A DNA stretch of 64,000 bases. Source: Verpa conica (lineage: Eukaryota > Ascomycota > Pezizomycetes > Pezizales > Morchellaceae). Positions 1-10,049 of this stretch are shown piece after piece. Location of the stretch: the NCBI GenBank assembly GCA_033030425.1, contig JAUFSD010000020.1:124001-188000 (forward strand). The letters are read 5' to 3'. The notes under the pieces were generated by a model, which saw nothing but the letters and a program-made list of their open reading frames with translations, had not been told where the DNA came from and did not search any database. The position numbers and the translations under genes were made by a program. Position 1 is the first letter of the stretch, and the number at the start of each line of letters is the position of its first letter.

Positions 1-2898
1 TTCCCTCACTTTTCTTTCCCAATTTGGTTCTCGTCTGTAAATTCTCTTCCATTTCTCAATTTTGTTATAACTGACTCCCAGTTCCTTGACTAGATCCTGG
101 GTTTCTCTTTCAACACCGCTTGACTGTTGTCTGTTCCTTCTTCTTCCACCTCTTTGCCACTCTTGGTCTTCTGGTTCTCTCCTTCTCCTCATTGCTTTCT
201 CTGCGCTTTTCCTTCTGGTGTCACTTGGTGGGAGCTGGAGAGCTTTAACCGCACCCATTCGCTTTCTGTGATCGAGTCTGTGTTGGGCTGGGATAAGGTC
301 ATTTTCTATCTGGACCGCTTTGGACGGCGCGGTGCGAAAGTGTCCGCCGATTCGTCTCATGGCTCTTGTCGCTTCTTGGTCGAGTCTGCTGGCTATGTTT
401 TTCTGGCCCTTCCACCACACTCTGCTGGCGTACTCCATAACCTGTCTGGCGCACCCTACGTACATCTGTCTCAGATCTCCAATCCCCACTCCTCCCCTCA
501 CCAGTCCTAGAACACTCCAGGCTGCTCTCTTTCCGCTTGCTATTTTTATATCGATATGTTCTTTAAAGCTCAATTTTCTGTCAACCCACACTCCTAACCA
601 CCTAATACACTTCTTTTCCTCAATTTCCTCACCGTCTTCTTCAAGTGTGCCTGCGCTTCCAATTTCTTCTCGGCACCACAGTCTAACCCATTCCGTCTTG
701 CTTTTGTCAAAAACTATGCCCTTGTCTTGTCCCCACTCTCGGGCTACTTTCATCAGATCAGCGGCAATTTCAATTGTTCTTTCCCACGAATTGGCCGCGA
801 CTGCAAAGGTAAGGTCGTCTATAAAAGTGGGTGTGATGGCGTCGTCAGGGTACTGTGTGTCAATGTAGTTTTCGAGATGTTCCAGTAGCGCCCCCATGTG
901 TAGGTTGAACAGCGTGGGGGAAACCGGGCTTCCTTGCGGAATGCCTGTTTGTGCTGGTCTCCACTCTCCGGATTGATCGTCCACTTTAAGTCTAACTTGC
1001 CTGTTACTCATAAAGCTTTCAACCCATCTAACAAGAGACTCTGGGCACTCGAGATGTCTAAGCCTGTTACACAGTACTTTGGCTGGGGTGTTGGGAAAGG
1101 CTTGGGCGACGTCTGTGGCAAACAGGGCAACTTTCTTGCCAGTGTTCTTCTTTTCCTTGCTCCACGCTAGCGTTGTCAAAACGCAGTCTTCCGCTGATCT
1201 CTTCTCTCTGCCTCTCCACTGATGTTGGCTATAACCTACGCGTTCTCCTATCTCGGCAAGCATTTGCGCAGCTACTTTCTCAACTCCTTTGCCTAGTACA
1301 CTCAGTAATGATATTGGGCGATAGCTTTTGGTGACTGTATAGTTGCCTTTGTTTAACTTAGGAATGACTGCGACTTCGGCTTTCTTCCAAATTGCTGGGT
1401 GTTTTCCAGTGCTCAGGCACGCTCTCGTGAGTTCTTCAACTTTCTTTCCTAGAACTGGCCAGCACTCCTTCCACACTTCGCTACTTATGCCGTCTGGTCC
1501 TGGGGCTCTCTTGGTGGGTTGTTTGCAGACCGCTTTCCGGATCCGATCGCTGGCAATGTTTGGAAGTCTGCTGTTGCTTGCTTGACCTTTGGGGCTGCCA
1601 TCTTCATAAGCTTCTGGGAAGAAGGCCGAGTAGAAGGCCTCTTCCTTTTCCCCGAAGGAGGTGCACACCTTCCCATCTGCCAGCAAGTTGGGCGTGTGGA
1701 CCGTCTTTCGTTTGTTAATACTTTTCCATACTTTCCACATGTCTTTGCCCCTGTTTTCAGCTATAAACTTGCTCCAGGATTCTTTTTTCTTATTTCTGAT
1801 AAGCTTAAAGTAGCTGTTCCGGCTTTTCTTCCACAAGGTAAGTCTGCGTGCCCATTCTCCTTGGTTTTTTTCTCTTCTCTCAATTCTCTTCCTCCATCTA
1901 TCTTCTCTGGCAACTTTCTTTCTAGCTTCTTTCACCTGATCGTCAAACCACACTTTTGACCTCCACATTACCCGCCGTTTTTTTCCGTGCTGGGTGAGTG
2001 CATCTCTGACCCATTTTTCAATTATTTCCGCCATTTTGTCCACGTTGCTTTCTTCTGCGACTGTGGCCCACTGCTCGTTTTAGAGGTCAACTTTCTCCGC
2101 TACTGTCTCTCTAAACTTATCCCAGTTAACCTCTTTAAGACACACTTGATTCCTAAGTGGGTCTGCTATCCGTTCAACCTTTAGCTGGATTTCCAAACCG
2201 ATAGCCGCATGGTCGGAACCCGCGCCACTGTCGGTGAGTAGTTTCCAATTGCAGAGAGGAAGAATGGCTTCGCTGGCGCACGTTAAGTCAAGGACCGACT
2301 CTTGTTCCTTCCTTTTCCAGGTAAATCTGTCTCTCTCGTTCAGGAGGGTCATGCCTTTGCTGGCCATTTGGTGGACAATTCTCCTGCCTTCTCTGTTTTC
2401 AACGCATCCACTGTCCCACTCTTTTGCTTTGGCGTTAAAATCTCCAAGTACTACAACTTTCTCCGCTCTCCACACTTCTGCTGGTATTCTTCGGGCGCAC
2501 CACTTGCTGCCGCTTTTCCTGTTCTGGTTGTAAACGTTAACCAGCCTAATCACTCCTGTGGTTGTTTCAACATCAAGTATGCTTGCGTCGCTATCGTTCC
2601 ATATGTCCGATCTGAGAGAGTAGACCAGCTTGCTCTCTTTCCTGACAAGCCAGGCTACCCTAGGTGTAAACTCGCTAGCTTGGTACTCGCTATGCCATCC
2701 GCTATGGCTGTTCGTGATAGCTTGGCTCAATGTGTATGCTTGCTCTTCTGACAATCTAACGTCTCTGTCCTTGCCTGCTCTTCCGATCCATGGCTCTTGT
2801 ACTGCAACTAAATCAAACTCCCCCTGGTCCGAAATTCCGCTAAACACATTTGTGGACCTACAAATGTTGTGTTGTAAAATCTTGAGGGTGTCTAACAT
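1..2898 (-). pseudogene. LINE ORF2: APE endonuclease + reverse transcriptase, one in-frame stop, partial
   Basis: The frame starts with ATG at 2898 and reads minus to the window edge (about 965 codons). Residues 1-270 are an exonuclease-endonuclease-phosphatase domain: QHN near the start, QEPW, GDFNAK and a late SGAGSDH motif. RT motifs follow in the same frame: APGPDG, SYRPISLL, a TDVAQAF block (motif A Asp), GIPQGSP at about 922-945 and FIDD at 814-825, the catalytic YADD equivalent. One stop, TAA at 2080-2082, separates the two domains; every other codon I read is sense. CAA to TAA would be a single CpA to TpA change. The ATG overlaps the stop of the upstream gag ORF (ATGTTAG), which suggests termination-reinitiation coupling. 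A C-terminal RNase H or zinc knuckle would lie outside the window. Confidence 0.85.
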
Positions 2899-3965
2899 TT
2901 ATCTACCGCCGAGATTGGTTTGTCGCTGATTGTTGATGCGAAGTACTCTTCCCTTTTCTTACAGAACGGGGACTTTGCCGAGTGAGAGCCTCCACAGTTG
3001 GCACATTTCTTGGCTTGCCAGTGTCCTTCCTTGTTACACCACCCTTTGGAATTGCACCCTTCCCTGATTTTATCACACGGGTGATTAAAGGTGGAGTGGC
3101 CTGTTTTCGCGCAGATGCCACACACCGCTGCCTTGCCTTTGCCTCTAAGGGGGCAGACCGCCCACCAGTGTCCCCAGCTACAGCACGTTGTGCACATCGC
3201 TTCTCTTTTTGCAGCCTTGGAGATGTACTCTCTGACTTGATGTATCCTGAGTCTATGCGCTGAATAGGCGTACTGATCTGGTAGCTTAATTCCGCCTGTG
3301 ATGGCCTTTCTGGCTTCTTCGCGATTCTCAAAATGGAGGACAAGATCAAGGGTGCCTCGGCCTTTAGTGTCGGCTTTGATGAGCCAGTGTGGGAGTCTCA
3401 TCAACTTGCAAGAGTTATCTTGCTCAATCCAGGCTTGTAGACTCTTAAGGTCCTGTCCCCACCTGGTGTCCACTGCAAAAACTACCACGCCAAACCAGTC
3501 TTCCCCTCTAACTTTCGAACCAGTAATTTCTAGCCCCTCACCCGGCGCCGCTGTGAGTTTGGATACTCCAGTGCCCAGCTTATACTTGGTGGGGTCGATC
3601 TTTGCTGCGAGCTCTACAATCTTTTCGTTAACCAATTGCACTACCACCGCACTCGGTCTGTTGGTTTGCTTTGGGAGCACTCTAATTCCGGTGACTTGGT
3701 CGGGGCTGACACTAAGGGCCTTCGCATACTCAGCTGCGCTGAGGTTGGCTAGTGCTTCCTCATCCTCGTTACTCGCCGTGTAAACTTCTAGGATCACCTC
3801 TTTGCTTCTTCTGATCCTGACTCTTTCTCTGACTCTCTCTGCTCCCCTGATAACCTGTTTCTTCTCGACCTTAACCCACTCTCTGCTGTTGTCTCCCGTC
3901 TCTTTGGGTTGACTAAATCTCTCGCCAAGTGGGACACTATTGCTCCCAGTTCCTTTGTTTTCCAC
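2892..3965 (-). CDS. LINE Gag-like protein, C-terminal part with zinc knuckles
   Basis: 357 codons. The C-terminal third is cysteine/histidine rich (CTTCCSWGHWWAVC, CGICAKTGHSTFNHPC, CANCGGSHSAKSPFC), the CCHC knuckle cluster seen in LINE ORF1 proteins and used to bind RNA. The middle part resembles the folded RNA-binding region of such proteins. The first codon of this ORF is GTG, so it is probably not a real start: the frame stays open upstream through 3966-4020, overlapping the end of the preceding gag ORF. The simplest reading is one ORF1 split by a single-base indel around 3975-4020. Programmed frameshifting is possible, but I see no clear slippery heptamer. The stop (TAG, 2892-2894) overlaps the ORF2 start. 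Confidence 0.75.
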   Translation of the reverse strand: MENKGTGSNSVPLGERFSQPKETGDNSREWVKVEKKQVIRGAERVRERVRIRRSKEVILEVYTASNEDEEALANLSAAEYAKALSVSPDQVTGIRVLPKQTNRPSAVVVQLVNEKIVELAAKIDPTKYKLGTGVSKLTAAPGEGLEITGSKVRGEDWFGVVVFAVDTRWGQDLKSLQAWIEQDNSCKLMRLPHWLIKADTKGRGTLDLVLHFENREEARKAITGGIKLPDQYAYSAHRLRIHQVREYISKAAKREAMCTTCCSWGHWWAVCPLRGKGKAAVCGICAKTGHSTFNHPCDKIREGCNSKGWCNKEGHWQAKKCANCGGSHSAKSPFCKKREEYFASTISDKPISAVDKC

Positions 3966-3973
3966 GACTGGGA

Positions 3974-4840
3974 TTACGATCTTTGGGTGTTGCGAGGTTT
4001 TCTTCCCTCTTCTCTTCGGCTCTTTCTTCCGGTATTCTTATTTGCCCACTCCGGGGTACTCTCCCTATGACGCCTCTCTGCCTCCAGCCGACCCTCTAGC
4101 TTGGCCACTTTCTTCCTTAGGGCCGTCATTTCCTTCCTCATTTCTTCTGCCCAAGCTGGTATTTCTGAGTTCGCGCTTTTATCCGCACTCTGATGTTCTC
4201 CGCAGGTTTCCTTGCCAACAAACTTCGGTTCCTGGGCTGCTTTCCTGTTCCTCTTCTGTTCCTCCCGAACAGATATGCTGCTTTTAAACTTGTTAAGTGC
4301 AGCTTCCGCGACGTGTGCATGCTTACTCGCAAGCAAGCCGGTAACCATCTTCTCTGTCAGCACCTTCTTGGGACCCGTGTACTCCCCATACGGTTTATTG
4401 TTGAGGGTGTCCCACACTTCCTCTTCAATTTTTGTCCTCATTTCTTTTCTTTTGCTCCCTCTCTTCTGGGAAAGAGATTCTTCCAGGCCGGCAATGTTAA
4501 TCACGGTGTCCATGAAGGTGTCCACTTCGCTCCCTACAAGCTCGATTTTCCTGTCTTCAAGATTGTCGAGGTCCATCCCTTCCTTTTCCCACTCAGCTTC
4601 TAAAACACTGTTTCTAGCTGCTCTTGTAACTTGAACTCCTATTTCAACTCGATCTTCCCACGAGTAACCACTCCACAATGCCTCGTGTTCTAAAACAGCT
4701 GTCGAGGTTTCGCTAATTCTCTCAATGGGGGGTAACGTCGCTGTGTTGGGGAGTTCGGGGGAGGGGCTTCTGTCTGCTGGGGGTTGTTTTGTGTGTGCTG
4801 GAGGTTGGGGGCCACCCATGTATTTGTCCCAGTCAGACAT
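3974..4840 (-). CDS. LINE Gag-like protein, N-terminal part with coiled coil
   Basis: 288 codons from a good ATG at 4840, one base after the stop of the preceding ORF (TGA A ATG). It is highly charged, with a heptad-like Glu/Lys/Leu stretch in the last quarter (EEMRKEMTALRKKVAKLEGR, about residues 235-255), a coiled coil of the kind LINE ORF1 proteins use to trimerise. It ends in a basic tail, and the next frame carrying the zinc knuckles is open across this end. The ORF is therefore probably the front half of a single ORF1 now split by a frame shift. No enzyme motif is visible. Confidence 0.65.
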   Translation of the reverse strand: MSDWDKYMGGPQPPAHTKQPPADRSPSPELPNTATLPPIERISETSTAVLEHEALWSGYSWEDRVEIGVQVTRAARNSVLEAEWEKEGMDLDNLEDRKIELVGSEVDTFMDTVINIAGLEESLSQKRGSKRKEMRTKIEEEVWDTLNNKPYGEYTGPKKVLTEKMVTGLLASKHAHVAEAALNKFKSSISVREEQKRNRKAAQEPKFVGKETCGEHQSADKSANSEIPAWAEEMRKEMTALRKKVAKLEGRLEAERRHRESTPEWANKNTGRKSRREEGRKPRNTQRS

Positions 4841-4841
4841 T

Positions 4842-5405
4842 TCAACTTCTGTGCCGATAGGAGGAAGAGGGGGAGGAGGGAATAACAGGTGAGCTGCTCC
4901 TTGCTCCCTTGGCGTCTTCTGATGTTGACCACGACAACGGGGTGCCTGTGGATGACGAAATCACAACTGGGCTTTCGCTCTTGGGGTGGGGCGCGGGGGG
5001 TAAGTGGGGACTGGATGGTGGAGCGGGGGATGTTGGTCTGGGAGAGCCCGACGAAATAACGGGATCACTCCACTCGAACGCTCCATCACATATCCACTTA
5101 AACTCTTCTGGGGTAAAGGCTGGTGCTCCAGCTCTGAAGTCTCTGTCAAGGGTGACGAATTCTCTCGCTTGGTCCCACTTTCGGACCTGAACTGGAATCT
5201 CTTCGTACTTCCCTTGGCTGTTCTGGGCCACGACATTGTGGATGCTGCCATTGACTTGGCTTGCATAGATGACCTGTAACCCCCCTTTATGCCTAAGGAA
5301 GAGTTGTGTGGGATTCCCCTGTGTGTCTCGTACTGTCGCGTGTTTGGCTATAGCCACTCCTGACTCTCTCTTATACCTTTTTCCGTATACTGGTTTGGTT
5401 GCCAT
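4842..5405 (-). CDS. Small leading ORF of the LINE, unknown function
   Basis: 187 codons from ATG at 5405; the open frame extends further upstream only without ATG. The first 125 residues look folded (mixed beta/charged). The last 60 are a Ser/Pro-rich tail. No zinc knuckle or enzyme motif. The stop (TGA) is one base before the ATG of the coiled-coil gag ORF, so the two are probably translated from one RNA. Tad1-like LINEs usually have a single ORF before the endonuclease/RT ORF, so this extra protein is unusual. I do not recognise its family. Confidence 0.55.
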   Translation of the reverse strand: MATKPVYGKRYKRESGVAIAKHATVRDTQGNPTQLFLRHKGGLQVIYASQVNGSIHNVVAQNSQGKYEEIPVQVRKWDQAREFVTLDRDFRAGAPAFTPEEFKWICDGAFEWSDPVISSGSPRPTSPAPPSSPHLPPAPHPKSESPVVISSSTGTPLSWSTSEDAKGARSSSPVIPSSPSSSYRHRS

Positions 5406-5530
5406 GGTAACCGTCTCTTTCCTTATCTGTCTCTTGGATCTTATCTTATCTCCTAATCTTATCTCCCTCTTATCTTCCACTCTCTTGATTTCGCTTCTGT
5501 ACCAAGCCTTTGCCAAGCCTGGTCAGTAGG

Positions 5531-6327
5531 GTAACAGCTGCTTCAGCGAAACGCCAAGCCTCTCTGGGGTGGGGTAGCTTCCCAGAGGAAGTAAACAAAG
5601 GGGAATGTATCCTTTGCTGCAAATTCGTAGAACTTTGGTACCTGTGCAAACAGAGCTCCAGGATCCTGATCCTTTTCTCTGTTTGATAAAAGCTGTGTTG
5701 GTTATTGAGTTAGGGTGATAGACACTTCACTTACTCTCAGAGAGAGGTTGTGTCACCACCTGATTGGGTAAAAGCCCACTTCTTGGCGCTTTTCTGAGGG
5801 AGGAACTTAGGAAGTTTTGGAGAACAACTCCTATCTGGATAAAAAGAGGATGGCTAGATAGCCCTGATTCTGCTGATGATGGAAAGGTACTTTTCTCTGA
5901 TAATATCTTTGTTGTTGTGTTGAAAATTTCAAAAACTCGTCTTCTCGTTGTGGTTTAGGATCCAGTTCTACGGCTCAACCCGTGAGGCTCTGCTCGCTTA
6001 TGCAGGTACCGCGCCAATGGTCTTTGTCTTGGAATATGCTTATCCGCCTACTTATCACTTCCTGTTATCTAATCTCATCTTGTCGCGCATCAAAAGCACA
6101 AACCAGAGGGAAAAGGACCGGAGTTCCTTTAGGCCTAGGAGTATATCTTTCTATATCCCCCTATCTTAACCCAACAATATATTCAATCACGTTTAGCAAC
6201 TCAACGTCAGCATGTCTGACTTGGCCCCCCTCTCAATTCCGGCGAGAATACTACATGTATGTTACATCTGAACGCTTACTTCTCACGTAACCGCTCGCAT
6301 GTTGTTTGACATGTTTGCTGTGGGTTC
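5531..6327. other. Non-coding stretch between LINE and tandem gene pair
   Basis: No supported gene. It contains the first copy of a diverged dispersed repeat (about 5940-6330), listed separately. The short ORFs here lack family motifs. Confidence 0.5.
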
Positions 6328-6330
6328 CAA
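5940..6330 (+). repeat. Dispersed repeat copy 1 (about 390 bp)
   Basis: The core GTGAGGCTCTGCTCGCTTAT followed by GCAGGTACCGCG at about 5981-6013 recurs exactly at about 10070-10102. Flanking sequence is recognisable but diverged over about 390 bp, ending in a shared TTTGACATG motif. Both copies lie upstream of expressed-looking gene modules. It could be a non-autonomous element or old LTR; I see no terminal signature. Confidence 0.5.
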
Positions 6331-6493
6331 CCCATTCACAGAACATTACTAACCAATACTACAATTAAACTACCCACATTCTCCCCTTCGAGGAGTATAT
6401 TATTGCTTATTCCCATAATATTATCTCCTCCCGGCAGTAGCAAGTATCAGTAATAGATTGAATAGAGACTTGAACCAAAAAAAAATAGTTTTT

Positions 6494-6501
6494 TATAAAT
6501 A
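6494..6501 (+). promoter_or_regulatory. TATA-like box, first paralog
   Basis: TATAAATA about 160 bases before the ATG at 6654, in the block conserved with the second gene copy. Confidence 0.5.
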
Positions 6502-6653
6502 CCGCCTATTCAGCGCCACTACTCCAACTTCTACAGCTTTTCTTCATATCCCAATTACACGCAATCACTTGGGAAAAAAAAAAAAAAAAACTTTCCTTCA
6601 TAAAAGCCACAGTCAAACATTTCTACTACTCTTCCTTGCGACGAAAAAAAAAC

Positions 6654-7154
6654 ATGAGTGCAGTTATTGAACTGATCAAACTAATTGTTGTGCATGGGAA
6701 TGTGTGCCTACTGTCCATTGAAACTACAGAGCACTATCTTTCCATAGTGGCGTCGGTTGTTCATGCTATGAGTTCCCACACCGCAGCTATAGAACTGTTG
6801 GCGTCGTATCCAAATATCATAGAACAGTTGATGTTGCAACCAATCATCATAGAACAGTCAGTATTGCAACCAAACACCCCCTTGGCAGTGATTGCTCGAG
6901 GCTATGCGATTACACAGATGCAAAAGGCGCGCGATCTTTTGGTGGTCTGTTTGAGAATCATAGAAGTTACAGAGATAAGGTATCCGACGATGAGGGATCG
7001 GCAAAGTGGATTGTTACCCGAGTCGAACTATCCGCCGCCAAGTGATGCGCAGAGAGAATCGCTAGTGTCTGGGGAAACATTAGGTATGGGTTTTGCGGAG
7101 CGGATGACTACGGGTATCGAAGTCATTGAGCGAAAGCTTCGGTCACTAGGATAG
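6654..7154 (+). CDS. Small helical protein of unknown function, paralog 1
   Basis: 166 codons. I chose ATG at 6654 because it aligns with the start of the second copy; the frame upstream has no ATG. The protein is predicted mostly alpha-helical and soluble, with no signal peptide or membrane segment. Aligned with the second copy it shares the N-terminal IVELIVxHG block, the KAR/KASxLVxxxLxIIEVTExRY helix and the LPExxYxPxSxxQxESL segment. It has an extra internal segment (about residues 55-75) built from two near repeats (IIEQLMLQP, IIEQSVLQP). I do not recognise the family. The ends resemble a bundle-forming domain rather than an enzyme. Confidence 0.7.
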   Translation: MSAVIELIKLIVVHGNVCLLSIETTEHYLSIVASVVHAMSSHTAAIELLASYPNIIEQLMLQPIIIEQSVLQPNTPLAVIARGYAITQMQKARDLLVVCLRIIEVTEIRYPTMRDRQSGLLPESNYPPPSDAQRESLVSGETLGMGFAERMTTGIEVIERKLRSLG

Positions 7155-7582
7155 TCGACGTCGTTGTGTTTATTTGCCACGCTCCCCTCTGGTTCGGTGA
7201 GAGATTGATCTATTGTATGGTGTTTTTTACTATCCTTGGTGGTTCGGTCCATGTGCTTTGGCTTTTTGGTATGGGTGCGGATTGTGACTTTTGTATTTCT
7301 TTTGTTTCGGCCTCTCGTTCTTTGCATACAGTCTCTTTATATATCAATATACTGATCGAAATTTTTCCTATCCTATTACCTAGTTAGTATTTGGTATATC
7401 AGGACTATCGAGAGATGATATCAGTGGAGTAGCAATAACATACTCCAAGAAGGGGATGAGAGGTATTTTAACTGTAGTATTGGTTAGTAATGCCACTGTA
7501 GTATTAGTTAGTAATGTTCTGTGAATGGGTTGTAATCCGCAGCAACGGATTGAATAGACACTTGAACCAACACTATTTCTGT

Positions 7583-7590
7583 TATAAATA
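7583..7590 (+). promoter_or_regulatory. TATA-like box, second paralog
   Basis: TATAAATA about 115 bases before the ATG at 7699, in the same relative place as in the first copy. Confidence 0.5.
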
Positions 7591-7698
7591 TGCCTATTCA
7601 GCGCCCTACTCTTACTCCTACAGATTTCCCCACATCTCAAACTACACGCAATCACTTAGCAAAACCTTGTTTTCCACTACTCTTCCTGTGACTACAAG

Positions 7699-8151
7699 AT
7701 GAGTTCAACTACAGGAATAGTCGAGCTCATTGTTGCGCATGGAGATAAGTACCTGCTAGATATTGCAACTACGGCGGAATTTGTTTCAATGGTAACGTCA
7801 GCTGTTGAAACAATGAGGTCCCATGTCGCCGTTATAGAGGAATTAGTGTCGCGACCAACCACCGTCCTGACAGTGGTTGGTACGAATAATATAACTACAC
7901 AGATGAAAAAGGCGAGTACTCTTGTGCGGATCGTTTTGAAAATTATAGAGGTTACCGAGGAGAGGTATCTGAAAATGGGGGGTGAGGAGGGTGGGGCTTT
8001 GCCCGAGACGAGCTATCTGCCGCTAAGCCATGAGCAGAGTGAATCTCTAAAAGCTGGATTAGCCTCGGCTGTTGATTTTTCGGAACGGCTGTCTGCGGGT
8101 GTCGATGCCCTTGTGCAAAAGCTTGGGCGAGCAGCTGGGATGTTGGTGTGA
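7699..8151 (+). CDS. Small helical protein of unknown function, paralog 2
   Basis: 150 codons from ATG at 7699, which follows a conserved leader. It is helical, without signal peptide or membrane segment. Like the first copy it has IVELIVAHGD near the start, TTQMKKASTLVRIVLKIIEV in the middle, then LPETSYLPLSHEQSESL and a C-terminal amphipathic helix. It lacks the duplicated IIEQ block of copy 1. Two intact frames with shared but diverged sequence suggest both copies have been kept under selection. Function unknown. Confidence 0.7.
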   Translation: MSSTTGIVELIVAHGDKYLLDIATTAEFVSMVTSAVETMRSHVAVIEELVSRPTTVLTVVGTNNITTQMKKASTLVRIVLKIIEVTEERYLKMGGEEGGALPETSYLPLSHEQSESLKAGLASAVDFSERLSAGVDALVQKLGRAAGMLV

Positions 8152-8518
8152 TTCGCCGGCTGTGTTTATTTCTATTATCTCTTTTTTCGCTACTCCTAGT
8201 GATTCAATCTATGTGCTTTGACTGGTTGGTATGGGTATGTACCGTTAAGTCTATTGTTTAAACCATGCCTGATAGTGACTTTTGTATTTCTGTTTCAACC
8301 TCTCATTCTTCGCGCACAGTCTTTTTAGCTAGATATCAATATACTTATCGAAATTTTTCCTATCCTTTTACCAAGTTAGTATTTGGTATATCAGTACGAC
8401 ATTAGGTAGTACCCCATGATGTCTGAATGACTTTCATCACCTAACCTGGTCCGACTCAGCTGGGTCAGTTTGTATAGGAGGGTTTGGAGCAGTGTGAGCA
8501 CAAGGTCTCACTAGTCTA

Positions 8519-10035
8519 CTCGGGGCAGGCCATCAGTACCGGACAAGGCACGAGAATGCAGGTCTCGGCCGGGGGGGGGGCTGGACCGGGGTCTTTATTG
8601 GAGTCAGGGACCTCCAGTGATAAAAGTACACTTGTTAAAGTTGGCGAGAGTAGTGAATAAAGAACAGTTTGCGTGAGAGTTTTTGTAGGTTCAGACATTT
8701 GCAATTATCGGTATCCTGGGTTTCTCTGCCGAGACTTTTTCGAGTTTTTTTTCACCCGAGCTCTATTTGTTCAGTATGGTTGCGGTTAAGACCGTTGAAA
8801 CTACCTACAAGCAGCGATGCTATGTACAGTGCCTTCGGTACGAGTCAGGGTGGACCTTTGATAAAATAGCCAAAAATCAAGGGCTCACTATTACAACAGT
8901 ACAGAGTATTTGCCGCCGGCCTACCACTCCTCAAAAGAAATGAACAGGGCGCCCACCTATTCTCGATAGTCCTACCAGTTGCCGCCTTGTTTTTACCGCT
9001 ACCCTGAACGCCGAGCATCGGCGGAAAACCTATACAGAAATTGCCCAAATATGCGGAATCAATGTATCTGAGAAGACCCTGTGCAGAGCCTTTGAGCTTG
9101 AAGGATACCACCAAAGAATTGCCCGAAAAAACTGTTACTTAAAGCAGATCAAAAGCGACGACGCCTTGAATTTGCTAAAGCACATGAGCATTGGACAGTT
9201 GAGGATTGGCGATGTGTTATTTGGACTGATGAATGCTATATTTGGCTTGGTAGAACACGTGAAAATGTATGGGTCACTTGCAAGCCTGGAGAAGATTATT
9301 TGGAGGACTGCATTGCTCCTAAATTTAAGAAACAAAACTCGGTTATGGTATGGGGGTGTTCTTGGCGGAAAAAAAGCTCCTCTTGTTCTTTGGAATAAAG
9401 ATAATTAGGGTACTATCACATCACAAACATATGTTAATTGTGTGTTAAATCTGGTTCTATGGCCATTTTGGTATTGGGAGAGCCATGCAAAAGGGGAAGC
9501 TGTATGGGTAATGGAGGATGGAGCTTCTGCTCATAAAGCCCATTATATCCAAACCCATCGAGATTATTATAGAATGCCCTCCTTATTTGGCCTGCATCTT
9601 CCCCTGATCTTAATCCTATAGAAAATATTTGGAACTTGTTAAAAAATAGATTAAATCAGCGAAATCCTAGGCCTAGGAGGGTAATAGAAATGCGGGAGGC
9701 TATTAAAGAGGAGTGGGATATGCTTACTGAGGGGGAAATATTGGAGTATATTGATAGTATGCCTGAACGCATTGCGGCTGTAATTGCAGCTGAGGGGAGT
9801 CATACCCGGTGGTAGAGAACTGTGGAGTTGCGGCCTCAAAAGGCAATTTTTTCGTTTTTTTTTGTACCTTCTCACGCAAAGTAATATTGTTTTCTCAGTG
9901 TTTCTCCTCAATTTTGATATCTCTCCTCTCAATTTTAATAGGCCTCTGTCTATAACTCCAATAAAGACCCCGGCCCAGTCCCCCCGGCCGAGACCTGCAT
10001 TCTCTTGCATTGTCCGGTACTTATGGCCTGCCCCG
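8519..10035 (+). mobile_element. Tc1/mariner-like DNA transposon, 1.5 kb, defective
   Basis: TIRs of about 90-100 bp: the left begins CTCGGGGCAGGCCATCAGTA at 8519 and the right is its near-exact reverse complement ending GGCCTGCCCCGAG at 10035. Both ends abut TA (8517-8518 and 10036-10037), the Tc1/mariner target duplication. The inside encodes a broken transposase. The arms still match well, so the element is not very old despite its stops. Confidence 0.9.
8776..9815 (+). pseudogene. Tc1/mariner-type transposase, broken
   Basis: Read from ATG at 8776 the frame encodes a helix-turn-helix N-terminus (FDKIAKNQGLTITTVQ), a stop TGA at 8941, then TGRPPILD and a second HTH (YTEIAQICGINVSEKTLCRA). 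After a frame change near 9110 it gives WTDECYIWLG with the first catalytic Asp. A later segment has MEDGASAHKAHY (second Asp), then a further one-base shift near 9580 leads into WPASSPDLNPIENIW, the hallmark third-acidic-residue block of Tc1 transposases. The end is TAG at 9813. At least one nonsense change and several indels make it inactive. Confidence 0.88.
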
Positions 10036-10049
10036 AGTACGTCATGTCT

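Larger units (their letters stand above)
1..5530 (-). mobile_element. Tad1-like LINE retrotransposon, 3' end outside window
   Basis: On the minus strand this block runs from a 5' region near 5.5 kb through a small first ORF, a Gag-like region with cysteine/histidine knuckles, an APE-type endonuclease and a reverse transcriptase that runs off the window at base 1. This order (gag, endonuclease, RT, no LTRs) is that of a Tad1-type fungal LINE. The 5' boundary is only estimated: the first credible ATG is at 5405 and no target duplication can be checked. The coding frame is open apart from one stop in ORF2 and a probable frame shift between the two gag ORFs, so the copy looks fairly young. Confidence 0.85.
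6328..7536. repeat. Inverted repeat arms flanking the first small paralogous gene
   Basis: The left arm at 6328-6372 (reading CCCATTCACAGAACATTACT then AACCAATACTACA) returns as its reverse complement at 7466-7536, where the inner part is itself duplicated (TAGTATTGGTTAGTAAT and TAGTATTAGTTAGTAAT). The arms enclose the whole first gene copy with its promoter and 3' end. This is MITE-like flanking or a relic of a foldback duplication. Confidence 0.6.
6440..8400 (+). repeat. Tandem gene duplication, two units of about 0.9-1.0 kb
   Basis: Unit 1 (about 6440-7405) and unit 2 (about 7545-8400) share an upstream block (GATTGAATAGA.ACTTGAACCA, TATAAATA box, CCTATTCAGCGCC, TACACGCAATCACTT), the coding region and the 3' region (ATATCAATATACT.ATCGAAA, TTTTTCCTATCCT, GTTAGTATTTGGTATATCAG). 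The conserved promoter and 3' ends show a whole-gene tandem duplication rather than a retrocopy. Confidence 0.85.
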
